A DNA stretch of 9,097 bases from an uncultured Collinsella sp. (GTDB lineage Bacteria > Actinomycetota > Coriobacteriia > Coriobacteriales > Coriobacteriaceae), in the NCBI GenBank assembly GCA_902475785.1, contig CABSAN010000072.1:1-9097 (forward strand). The letters are read 5' to 3'. Positions 1 to 7,251 of the stretch are shown piece after piece (positions within the stretch are counted from its first letter, which is position 1; each line of letters opens with the position of its first letter). A program made the translations under genes and the position numbers. Under the pieces are notes generated by a model. The model did no database searches and was not told where the DNA came from. It saw only the letters and a program-made list of their open reading frames with translations.

Positions 1-1164
<1,164 letters not shown>

Positions 1165-1165
<1 letters not shown>

Positions 1166-2073
1166 TACTGTTCCTCCAATGCTGAGGCTCCGCCGACGAT
1201 CTCGTTAATCTCGGTCGTGATCGAAGCCTGGCGCACGCGACTATACGTGCGGGTAAGGGTCGAGATGATCGCGGTGGCGTTTTCCGTCGCGGAGTGCATG
1301 GCCTTGCGGCGTGCACCCTGCTCGGCAGCCGCCGAATCGATCAGGGCCTGGTAGATGACCGTCAGGATATAAGACGGCACAAGCTTGCCGAGAACATGCT
1401 CGGGAGAGGGCACGAACTCGAACGTGGACGAGATGCGCTTAGGGGCGTCGGTCTCGTTCTTACGCGGACCGTGGGCCATAGCGATCATCTCGGGGTCGAG
1501 CGGCAACAGATGCTCGACGCGAAGCTCCTGATCCACGCGGTTCTTGGCGTGGTGGTAGACAAGCTCGACACGGTCAAGCTCACCGGCACGATACGCATCG
1601 CAGATATGAGAGGAGATCATGCGGGCCTGATTGAAATCGGGCTCAGAGGAGTTGCCCTCAAAGTGCATGACGACGTTTGCGCGGTCACGGAAATACGTGG
1701 CCGGTTTGCGCCCACACGCGATGATCTCGTACTCGATGCCGTCGTTCGCCCAAGAAGCGGCGAGCTTTTCGGCCGTGCGCTCCACCGTCGTATTGAAACC
1801 GCCGGCAAGGCCGCGGTCCGAGGCAATAACGACAATCAGGCCATGCTTGACGCTCTCATGCTTCTGCAGCATGGGATCGGTGCCCGAACAGGAGGCGTCG
1901 CCTGCGACCGTCAACATAACGTCGGTCAGCGCCTCCTTATAGGGCTCGGCCTGCTTGGAGCGATCGAGGGCACGACGAATCTTGGCCGTAGAGACCATCT
2001 CCATCGTGCGCGTGATCTGCTTGGTCGTGGTAACCGAGGAGATTCGCTTCTTAATGTCGCGAAGGTTGGCCAT
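1165..2073 (-). CDS. atpG: F1Fo ATP synthase subunit gamma
   Basis: This is the central rotor shaft of F1, linking the c-ring to the alpha3beta3 head. The product has 302 residues, slightly longer than the E. coli protein (about 287). The N-terminal helix carries the family pattern (KQITRTMEMVSTAKIRRA, residues 18-35), the middle Rossmann-like domain has SDRGLAGGFN (85-94), and the C-terminal helix has the gamma signature ITTEINEIVGGASA (285-298). Both ends that form the coiled-coil shaft are therefore intact. The start ATG is 5 bases after the atpA stop. A GAGGAGA ribosome site at about 2084-2090 lies inside the atpA end. Its stop TAA overlaps the atpD start by one base. Nothing suggests damage. 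Confidence 0.97.
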
Positions 2074-2078
2074 GGGGC

Positions 2079-3677
2079 TTAGTTCTCCTCTGATCCAGAA
2101 ACATCCGAATGGTGCTTGGCCATGAACTGCTGCTTGAAGTCGCCGATGACGCGCAAGAGCTCAGCCTTGGTGTCATCATCGATCTTCTTGGCGCGAACCT
2201 TGTCGAGCAGCGAACCAAAGCCATTGTCCATGTACTCGATGAGCTCGGCACGGAAAGGCAGCACGTCGGCGATCTCCAGGTCATCCAGGAAGCCCTCGTT
2301 GCCAGCGAACAGCGTAACGATCTGCTCGCCAACCTCAAACGGCTTGTAACGCGGCTGCTTCAGGAGCTCGGTCATGCGGGCACCATGGGTCAGCTGCTTC
2401 TGAGTAGCCTCGTCGAGGTCGGAGCCAAACTGGGTAAAGCCAGCGAGCTCCTGATAGGAAGCGAGGTCCAGACGGAGGTTGCCGGCGACCTGCTTCATGG
2501 CCTTGGTCTGCGCATCGCCACCGACGCGGGACACGGAGATGCCCACGTCGACTGCCGGGCGCTGACCCTGGAAGAAGAGCTCGGACTGCAGGTAGATCTG
2601 ACCATCGGTAATGGAAATGACGTTGGTCGGAATGTAGGCCGAGACGTCGCCGTCCTGGGTCTCGATGATCGGCAGTGCCGTCATGGAGCCATAGCCGTTC
2701 TTCTTGGACATCTTGACGGCACGCTCGAGCAGACGAGAGTGCAGGTAGAAGATGTCGCCAGGATAGGCCTCGCGTCCGGGCGGACGATGCAGCGTCAGCG
2801 ACATCTGACGGTAGGCCACAGCCTGCTTGGACAGGTCGTCGTAGATGACGAGCACGTGGCCGCCGGGGTTGGTCTCGCTGGCGGGCTTGCCGTCCTCGCC
2901 GTTGTACATGAAGAATTCGCCGATAGCGGCACCGGCCATAGGCGCGATGTACTGCATAGGGGCGGAATCGGCAGCGGTGGCCGAAACGATGATGGTGTAG
3001 TCGAGTGCACCGTGCTGAGCGAGGGTCTCGCGGATGTTGGCAACCGTGGAGGCCTTCTGGCCGATGGCGACATAGATGCAGACCATGCCCTTACCGCGCT
3101 GATTGAGGATGGCGTCGATGGCAATGGCGGTCTTACCGGTCTTACGGTCGCCGATGATGAGCTCACGCTGACCACGGCCGATAGGCACCATGGAGTCGAT
3201 GGCCAACAGGCCGGTCTGAACCGGCTCGCACACCGGGGTACGATCGATGACGCCGGGGGCCTTGAACTCGATGGGGCGACGGTGCGTGGCGACGATGTCG
3301 CCCAGGCCGTCGATGGGCTGGCCGAGCGGATTGACGACGCGGCCGAGCATGGCACGGCTCACGGGGATATCCATAATGCGGCCAGTGGTGCGGCACTCGT
3401 CGCCTTCCTTGATGGAGTCGACGGCACCAAACAGAACGGCGCCGACCTCGTCACGGTCAAGGTTCTGGGCAAGGCCGAAGACGGTCTCACCGGTATCGGA
3501 GCTCTTGAACTCCAGAAGCTCGCCTGCCATGGCGCTCTTGAGGCCGGAGACGCGCGCGATGCCGTCGCCTACCTCGTCGACCGTTGAAACCTCATGCGTA
3601 TCGACCGTCGCGGAGAGGCTCGTGAGCTGCTCCTGCAGTTTCTTGGCGATATCCTGGGCATTGAGGGTTTCGGACAT
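2079..3677 (-). CDS. atpA: F1Fo ATP synthase subunit alpha
   Basis: This is the non-catalytic nucleotide-binding subunit of F1, alternating with beta in the head and supplying the arginine finger to the catalytic site. The product has 532 residues, somewhat longer than the usual 500-515. The P-loop is GDRKTGKT (176-183), where most relatives have Gln at the position of Lys179. The alpha/beta signature PAVDVGISVS spans 374-383, followed by arginine finger Arg384 (SVSRVGG). Between GEFFMYNG and VLVIYDD there is an extra, hydrophilic stretch (residues 263-274) compared with my recollection of the E. coli protein. The C-terminal helical domain is complete. The ATG overlaps the atpH stop as TAATG, with a strong GGAGGTGA ribosome site at 3684-3691 inside atpH, so translation is probably coupled. 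Confidence 0.98.
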   Translation of the reverse strand: MSETLNAQDIAKKLQEQLTSLSATVDTHEVSTVDEVGDGIARVSGLKSAMAGELLEFKSSDTGETVFGLAQNLDRDEVGAVLFGAVDSIKEGDECRTTGRIMDIPVSRAMLGRVVNPLGQPIDGLGDIVATHRRPIEFKAPGVIDRTPVCEPVQTGLLAIDSMVPIGRGQRELIIGDRKTGKTAIAIDAILNQRGKGMVCIYVAIGQKASTVANIRETLAQHGALDYTIIVSATAADSAPMQYIAPMAGAAIGEFFMYNGEDGKPASETNPGGHVLVIYDDLSKQAVAYRQMSLTLHRPPGREAYPGDIFYLHSRLLERAVKMSKKNGYGSMTALPIIETQDGDVSAYIPTNVISITDGQIYLQSELFFQGQRPAVDVGISVSRVGGDAQTKAMKQVAGNLRLDLASYQELAGFTQFGSDLDEATQKQLTHGARMTELLKQPRYKPFEVGEQIVTLFAGNEGFLDDLEIADVLPFRAELIEYMDNGFGSLLDKVRAKKIDDDTKAELLRVIGDFKQQFMAKHHSDVSGSEEN

Positions 3678-4153
3678 TAGGCTTCACCTCCGTACGAATT
3701 AGCAGAGTTTGCGAGGGTCTCCTGCGCGATGCGCAGCTGCGTCTTGACGGAAATGTCACGACGCTCGCCGCGGGCCTCGAGCACCAGGCCGCCCACGATA
3801 GACGGGTCGACCTGCTCGATAAGGAATACCTTGCGGCCGAAGTCCTGCTCGCATTTCTTAGTGATGGTTTGACGCAGCTCGTCGTCGAGCGGGATCGCCG
3901 TGGTGACGGTCACGCCCACTACATCCTCGTCTTCCTCGGCAACATACTTAAAGGCAGCTGCCACCTTGGGAAGAAGGTCGAGCTGGTCGCGCTTGGACAT
4001 GGTGTCGAGCACGGCGATGATCTCGGGGCTGGCAGAAGCCAGGCGCTCGATCATCTCGAGGTCCTCGAACACATGGTTCTCGGCCTTGGCGGCTTCCAGA
4101 AGGGAGCGCGCGTAGGTCTCGAGCACCTTGTCCTGATAGCGGCTAGTCGGCAT
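3677..4153 (-). CDS. atpH: F1Fo ATP synthase subunit delta
   Basis: Delta belongs to the peripheral stalk and joins the top of F1 (alpha N-termini) to the b subunits, resisting rotation. The product has 158 residues, shorter than the usual 175-180. The N-terminal domain begins with the typical YARSLLEAA pattern (14-22). The C-terminal domain has the delta signature around VDPSIVGGLVLEARG (115-129). The region after residue 42 passes quickly into RDQLDLLPKVAAAF (55-68), so about 20-25 residues normally forming an N-domain helix seem to be missing. The frame is continuous and the overlaps with both neighbours are clean, so this looks like a natural short form rather than an error. The start ATG lies inside the end of atpF (11-base overlap). 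Confidence 0.94.
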   Translation of the reverse strand: MPTSRYQDKVLETYARSLLEAAKAENHVFEDLEMIERLASASPEIIAVLDTMSKRDQLDLLPKVAAAFKYVAEEDEDVVGVTVTTAIPLDDELRQTITKKCEQDFGRKVFLIEQVDPSIVGGLVLEARGERRDISVKTQLRIAQETLANSANSYGGEA

Positions 4154-4745
4154 TCAGGCTACCTGCTTCCTGGATGTAGCGCTCGATGAGCTTCTTCTGC
4201 TCGGCATCGTCCTCGAGTGCCTCGCCCACGATCTTGGTGGCGACGGCAACGGACAGGTCGGCGATGGAGCTCGCGGCACCGGCGTAAATGGACTTGCGCT
4301 CGTCCTCGACGGTCGTATGGGCCTTGGCGATGATCTCCTCGGCCTCCTTGTGAGCAGCCTCGATGATACGGGCGCGCTCGGACTCGGCGTCCTTACGGGC
4401 CTCGAGAACGATGTCGGCAGCCTGACGACGGGCGTCGGTGACGATCGAGTCGGACTCAGCGCGCTTGGCGATAGCCTCCTGCTTGGTCTTCTCGGCCTCA
4501 TCGAGGCTCTCCTCGATCTTCTTGCCGCGCTCCTCCATGGTTTTCATGATGCCCGGCAGGGCGACCTTGGCCAGCACGATCCAGATAATCAGGAAGGCGA
4601 TAAGCGCCGGGATGAACTCCGCCATCTTAGGGATGAGGATGTCCGCACCGGCAGCGCCGTCCTCGGCGAACGCGGAAGCCGGCATGAGCAGCGCGGCCGC
4701 GGACGCGGAGAGTGCGATCGCGCTCTTCTGGGATGAAAGATTCAT
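4143..4745 (-). CDS. atpF: F1Fo ATP synthase subunit b with signal-peptide-like N-terminus
   Basis: Subunit b is the membrane-anchored peripheral stalk, a dimeric helix that holds F1 against the a subunit. The product has 200 residues. A membrane segment lies at about 43-60 (FIPALIAFLIIWIVLAK), followed by a long charged alanine-rich helix, probably coiled coil, over roughly 65-160. The first 27 residues look like a cleavable signal peptide: a basic start (Lys7), a hydrophobic Ala/Leu core, and an AFA/ED junction resembling a signal peptidase I site. The ATG at 4745 is chosen because it has a GGAG ribosome site at 4754-4757 and sits 15 bases after the atpE stop. Later Met21 or Met41 starts would give an ordinary b subunit, but I see no clear ribosome site for them. 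N-out/C-in topology of b is compatible with leader cleavage. Confidence 0.95.
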   Translation of the reverse strand: MNLSSQKSAIALSASAAALLMPASAFAEDGAAGADILIPKMAEFIPALIAFLIIWIVLAKVALPGIMKTMEERGKKIEESLDEAEKTKQEAIAKRAESDSIVTDARRQAADIVLEARKDAESERARIIEAAHKEAEEIIAKAHTTVEDERKSIYAGAASSIADLSVAVATKIVGEALEDDAEQKKLIERYIQEAGSLNAD

Positions 4746-4760
4746 ACTTGACGCTCCGTG

Positions 4761-4955
4761 CTATTTAACGATCAGCGCGACAACGAAGCCGATCAGAGCC
4801 AGAGCCTCGCCGAAAGCGGAGCCCATGATGAAGACGGTGAACACGCGGCCCTGGACCTCAGGCTGACGGGCCATAGCACCCGTAGCACCCAGAGCAGACA
4901 GGCCGATAGCAAGACCAGCGCCGATAACACCGAGACCGTAACCGATAACTCCCAC
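4761..4955 (-). CDS. atpE: F1Fo ATP synthase subunit c (proteolipid ring)
   Basis: Subunit c forms the rotating membrane ring that carries the coupling ion. The product is short, 64 residues against a usual 70-85, and nearly all of it is two membrane helices (about 3-26 and 38-62) joined by the conserved polar loop RQPE (30-33). Helix 1 has the glycine pattern GAGLAIG (12-18). The essential carboxylate is Glu50 in GSAFGEALALIG. Helix 1 has Ile17 where sodium-binding rings have Gln, and Ala51 follows Glu50 where they have Ser or Thr, so proton coupling is inferred. The start is GTG; an in-frame stop not far upstream and no other start codon between them fix this choice. A perfect AGGAGG ribosome site (4960-4965) lies 4 bases before it. 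Confidence 0.96.
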   Translation of the reverse strand: MGVIGYGLGVIGAGLAIGLSALGATGAMARQPEVQGRVFTVFIMGSAFGEALALIGFVVALIVK

Positions 4956-5079
4956 GATTCCTCCTTTGTCGTGCGTGTCTTATTTCACGCAGGATAACCT
5001 TTTTATAACTGCCGGGCTCCATGGGTACGGGCACCGGCGGTTTAACGAATTGCCTTACCTTTAAGGCGCGAACGGAAGA
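4956..5079 (-). promoter_or_regulatory. Structured atpB-atpE spacer and atpE translation leader
   Basis: This 124-base gap is the only sizeable spacer inside the atp operon. It contains three inverted repeats. GCCTTA/TAAGGC (5052-5057 and 5062-5067, 4-base loop) follows the end of atpB. GCCGG/CCGGC (5011-5015 and 5034-5038) lies in the middle. TGCGTG/CACGCA (4972-4977 and 4986-4991, 8-base A-rich loop on the minus strand) ends six bases before the AGGAGG site of atpE. None is followed by a U-run in the direction of transcription, so a full terminator is unlikely. An mRNA processing, stability or translation-enhancing leader for the high-copy c subunit is the inferred role. I see no convincing internal promoter. 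The hairpins are seen; their function is inference. Confidence 0.5.
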
Positions 5080-5883
5080 CTACTCCTCCTCCGCGACCTC
5101 CTCTGCCTCGGAGACATACACGGCGGTAAGGACCGTGAAGACGTAAGCCTGGATGGCACCGACCACAAGCTCGATCGCATAGATCAGGATGAGGATGGCA
5201 AGCCAGGCCAGCGAAGGCAGGGCGCCGACGGCGTGGGCCGCGGAAACCTGCTGAAGCAGCGGCTGCATGAACATGCTCGCCATGATGGCGAACGAGCCCA
5301 TGACCACGTGTCCTGCGAACATGTTGCAGAACAGACGGACGGCGAGCGTGATGAGGCGCAGGAAGGTCGAGAAAAGCTCGACGACCCACACGAGCACGTT
5401 CATCGGGAAGCTCACGCCCTGCGGGGCGAGGCTCTTGATGTAGCCGATCACGCCGTGAGCCTTGCATCCGTAGTAGATGAAGTACACGAAGGCGAAGATG
5501 GCGAGCGCGGCGGTGGAGCCGATTGCACCGGTGCCGGGCTTCATTCCCGGGATCAGGCCGATCATGTTATTGATCAGGATGAACAGGAAAAGCGAGCACA
5601 GGAACGGGAAGTGCTTCTTCCAGTTCTCACCCACGACACCCTTGCCGATATCGTTCTCGACGTACTCGATGATGTACTCGAAACCGTTGACGAAGAAGCC
5701 CTTGGGAACCAGGGTCTGCTTCTTCTTGAACACGGCCAGGACGATCAGGAGCACGATCGTGGAGACGATCAGCCAAAACGAGTACTGCGTGATGCCGCAG
5801 CTCAGATCGCCCACGACAGGGGTGGAGCTGAACTCGCTGACCAGATGATTAATCTCATCAGGCAGCTTTTCAAAAATTTCCAC
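5080..5883 (-). CDS. atpB: F1Fo ATP synthase subunit a
   Basis: Subunit a is the membrane stator that provides the ion half-channels next to the c-ring. The product has 267 residues, the usual length. Hydrophobic segments lie at about 36-53, 92-113, 121-138, 161-182, 188-210 and 223-258. The family hallmark RLITLAVRLFCNMFAGH (176-192) contains Arg183, the essential arginine that interacts with the c-subunit carboxylate, and Gln245 lies in the last helix (VGAIQAYVFTVL). The start is GTG, 3 bases after the stop of the upstream AtpI-like gene, whose last codons supply the GAAAGG ribosome site. The C-terminus is acidic (SEAEEVAEEE). One small oddity is Cys186, where the family signature normally has a small residue such as Gly or Ala. 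Confidence 0.97.
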   Translation of the reverse strand: MEIFEKLPDEINHLVSEFSSTPVVGDLSCGITQYSFWLIVSTIVLLIVLAVFKKKQTLVPKGFFVNGFEYIIEYVENDIGKGVVGENWKKHFPFLCSLFLFILINNMIGLIPGMKPGTGAIGSTAALAIFAFVYFIYYGCKAHGVIGYIKSLAPQGVSFPMNVLVWVVELFSTFLRLITLAVRLFCNMFAGHVVMGSFAIMASMFMQPLLQQVSAAHAVGALPSLAWLAILILIYAIELVVGAIQAYVFTVLTAVYVSEAEEVAEEE

Positions 5884-5886
5884 GAC

Positions 5887-6210
5887 TTACCTTTCGACCT
5901 CATGAGGATCTCGCAGCGCCTTGGCGACGCGAATCGCGCAGGCGGCCATAAAGGCCACGAAGCCGATCGCCTCGCCCAGGAGGAACATGCGAAATGCCTC
6001 TCCGAACAACACAAACACAACCAAGGTAAAGACAAGCAACGCGATTGCCGAGACCGCGAGACTCACCATACCCTTGAGCATGTCCGCATTCTGCTTATCG
6101 TCAAGAACCGGCTTGAGCGTAAAGACAAAGGGAAGGAAGGCAATCGCGCCCGCGATGGCACCTGCAACGATAGCGAGCAGATCGGCTATCTGAAACACTG
6201 GCGTCCTCAC
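5887..6210 (-). CDS. Small AtpI-like membrane protein, first gene of the atp operon
   Basis: The product has 107 residues, mostly hydrophobic, with three or four likely membrane segments (about 7-31, 46-69 and 72-94) and a short basic tail (RVAKALRDPHEVER). Its place directly before atpB, 3 bases away and likely cotranscribed, is that of atpI, whose products assist c-ring assembly or cation uptake in other bacteria. I identify it mainly by position, size and hydrophobicity; no diagnostic motif was recognised. The start is uncertain. GTG at 6210 has AAGGAAA immediately upstream, which is too close for a good ribosome site. GTG at 6198 (codon 5) has GAGGA at better spacing. There is no sign of damage. 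Confidence 0.7.
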   Translation of the reverse strand: MRTPVFQIADLLAIVAGAIAGAIAFLPFVFTLKPVLDDKQNADMLKGMVSLAVSAIALLVFTLVVFVLFGEAFRMFLLGEAIGFVAFMAACAIRVAKALRDPHEVER

Positions 6211-6254
6211 TTTCCTTTTTTATCGCCTCACAGGACAGTTCCCGCCAAACATTG

Positions 6255-6288
6255 GTGACTATTGTACGAGCCAATCGCTAAAGTACAA
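6255..6288 (-). promoter_or_regulatory. Candidate promoter of the atp operon
   Basis: On the minus strand a -10 box TACAAT (6261-6266, five of six matches to TATAAT) lies 16 bases downstream of TTGTAC (6283-6288), a weak -35 that keeps the TTG. Transcription would start near 6253-6255, leaving a leader of about 45 bases before the first gene of the operon. The -35 box and the sequence overlapping the -10 are inverted copies of each other (TTGTAC and GTACAA). It is the best promoter match I found between the upp hairpin and the operon. It was found by eye, not scored against a matrix. Confidence 0.6.
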
Positions 6289-6305
6289 CCGAAAAAGCAT
6301 CGGTT
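6262..6305. repeat. Two inverted repeats over the atp promoter
   Basis: The first inverted repeat is TTGTAC/GTACAA (6262-6267 and 6283-6288, 15 bases apart), which spans the -10 to -35 region. The second is AACCGA/TCGGTT (6287-6292 and 6300-6305, 7-base centre), which begins within the -35 box and runs upstream. Both are perfect over 6 bp. This placement would suit an operator for a dimeric repressor, but 6-bp arms can occur by chance and no known operator consensus was recognised. Confidence 0.4.
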
Positions 6306-6360
6306 AATACGCACCTGTTCGTTTTCTTAAGACCTTCTTTATGCCGCAGGTACGGTAATA

Positions 6361-6390
6361 CGTTTTTCTCGAACCCTGCAGGGCAAAACG
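6361..6390. repeat. Imperfect inverted repeat with central CCCTGCAGGG palindrome
   Basis: Outer arms CGTTTT (6361-6366) and AAAACG (6385-6390) flank the perfect 10-base palindrome CCCTGCAGGG (6374-6383), which sits off-centre. It lies between the upp hairpin and the atp promoter. It could add to transcription termination after upp, since a TTTT stretch precedes the palindrome on the minus strand, or be a protein-binding site. The structure is seen; the role is unknown. Confidence 0.4.
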
Positions 6391-6403
6391 TCCGTTAACA
6401 GGA

Positions 6404-6438
6404 GTGCGCGCGGTCGTCTTTTGTTCGACCGCGCGCAC
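6404..6438 (-). terminator. Strong hairpin after upp, probable terminator
   Basis: GTGCGCGCGGTCG (6404-6416) pairs perfectly with CGACCGCGCGCAC (6426-6438), a GC-rich 13-bp stem with a 9-base loop, 42 bases beyond the upp stop codon. This is the expected place for the upp terminator, separating it from the atp operon. On the minus strand it is followed by CTCCTGTTAACGG rather than a clear U-tract, so it is either a U-poor terminator, as often reported in GC-rich bacteria, or a 3'-end stabilising hairpin. The plus-strand side is more T-rich, but no plus-strand gene ends there. Confidence 0.65.
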
Positions 6439-6480
6439 CATTTCTTCGTATTTTCGACGTTAGCCGGTATGGCCCAGAGA

Positions 6481-7128
6481 TTACAGCGTGCCGTAGATGC
6501 GGTCGCCGGCGTCGCCCAGGCCGGGAACGATGTAGGCAGCTTCGTTGAGATGGTCGTCGATGGCGCACGTATAAATATGTACGTCGGGGTCCTTTTCGGT
6601 CAGTGACTTGAGGCCCTCGGGCGCGGCGACGATGCACAGCATGCGGATATCCTTGACACCGCGCTCGCGCAGGTAGCTGATGGCCATCTCGGCCGAACCG
6701 CCCGTGGCGAGCATGGGGTCGACGACCAGGCAGATGCGCTGGTCGATATCCTTGGGCATCTTGCAGTAATACTCGTGCGGCTCGTGGGTGACCTCGTCGC
6801 GCTCCATGCCGATGTGGCCCACGCGAGCGGAGGGCACCAGATCGAGGATGCCGTCGACCATGCCAAGGCCTGCACGCAGGATGGGAACGATGGCGAGCTT
6901 TTTGCCGGCGAGCTGCTTAAACGTTGCGGTGGTGATGGGGGTCTCGACTTCGACGTCTTCCATGGGCAGGTCGCGCATGGCCTCGTAGCCGTCAAAAAGT
7001 GCGAGCTCGCGCACGAGCTGGCGGAACTGGTTGGTGCCGGTGTTTTTGTCGCGCAGGATCGACAGCTTGTGCTGGACGAGCGGGTGATCGACAAGCGTCA
7101 CACGGGACGTATCGTAGGTGACGGTCAT
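6481..7128 (-). CDS. upp: Uracil phosphoribosyltransferase
   Basis: This cytoplasmic pyrimidine-salvage enzyme makes UMP and pyrophosphate from uracil and PRPP. The chosen start gives 215 residues, close to the E. coli length of 208. The PRPP-binding loop is VVDPMLATGGSA (135-146), and the uracil-binding C-terminal motif is YIVPGLGDAGDR (199-210), ending YGTL. The N-terminal sequence (VTLVDHPLVQHKLSILRDKNT) and the PILRAGLGMVDG block (82-93) are also typical. The frame is open upstream to 7188, but ATG at 7128 is preferred because family similarity begins there and AAAGGGG (7139-7145) lies 10 bases upstream. It is followed by a strong hairpin, and a 123-base spacer separates it from glpK, so it may be transcribed alone or by read-through from glpK. 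Confidence 0.97.
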   Translation of the reverse strand: MTVTYDTSRVTLVDHPLVQHKLSILRDKNTGTNQFRQLVRELALFDGYEAMRDLPMEDVEVETPITTATFKQLAGKKLAIVPILRAGLGMVDGILDLVPSARVGHIGMERDEVTHEPHEYYCKMPKDIDQRICLVVDPMLATGGSAEMAISYLRERGVKDIRMLCIVAAPEGLKSLTEKDPDVHIYTCAIDDHLNEAAYIVPGLGDAGDRIYGTL

Positions 7129-7251
7129 GGGTTGATTGCCCCTTTCGTTGCGGCCGGAAGATGGCCTTGCTGACAAGGCGCGCAGCAATGTTGCCGCCGC
7201 ACGCCATGCATAAGTTTAGCGGTTTGTTGTATCGAGCAGCCCATCGCAGCC
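7129..7251 (-). promoter_or_regulatory. glpK-upp spacer / upp leader with small inverted repeats
   Basis: This spacer contains GCCTTG/CAAGGC (7164-7169 and 7074-equivalent arm at 7174-7179, 4-base loop), GCAGCAA facing TTGCCGC next to it (about 7182-7197), and outer arms ATGGC/GCCAT (7161-7165 and 7203-7207) that would compete with the first. The whole 7161-7207 block could fold on the upp mRNA. I found no convincing -35/-10 pair, no U-tract terminator after glpK, and no PyrR-type anti-antiterminator sequence that I recognise. A regulatory role is only a possibility. Confidence 0.3.

Noticed and set aside
2109..3587. Plus-strand open frame of 492 codons opposite atpA
   Set aside because: Antisense shadow of atpA with no recognisable motif, rich in Asp/Gly/Leu/Val as expected from the complement of the real codons.
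4850..5024. Small minus-strand frame from ATG 5024 running into atpE in another frame, a possible leader peptide
   Set aside because: There is no Shine-Dalgarno sequence before the ATG, and its sequence inside atpE is an out-of-frame shadow.
5233..6258. Plus-strand open frame of 341 codons opposite atpB and the AtpI-like gene
   Set aside because: Repetitive His/Asp/Glu-rich translation comes from reversed codons of hydrophobic membrane helices; it is not a protein of its own.
7129..7188. 20-codon N-terminal extension of upp (start at 7188)
   Set aside because: Family similarity begins at the ATG at 7128, which has its own ribosome site; the extension is Arg/Ser-rich and lies in the probable leader.
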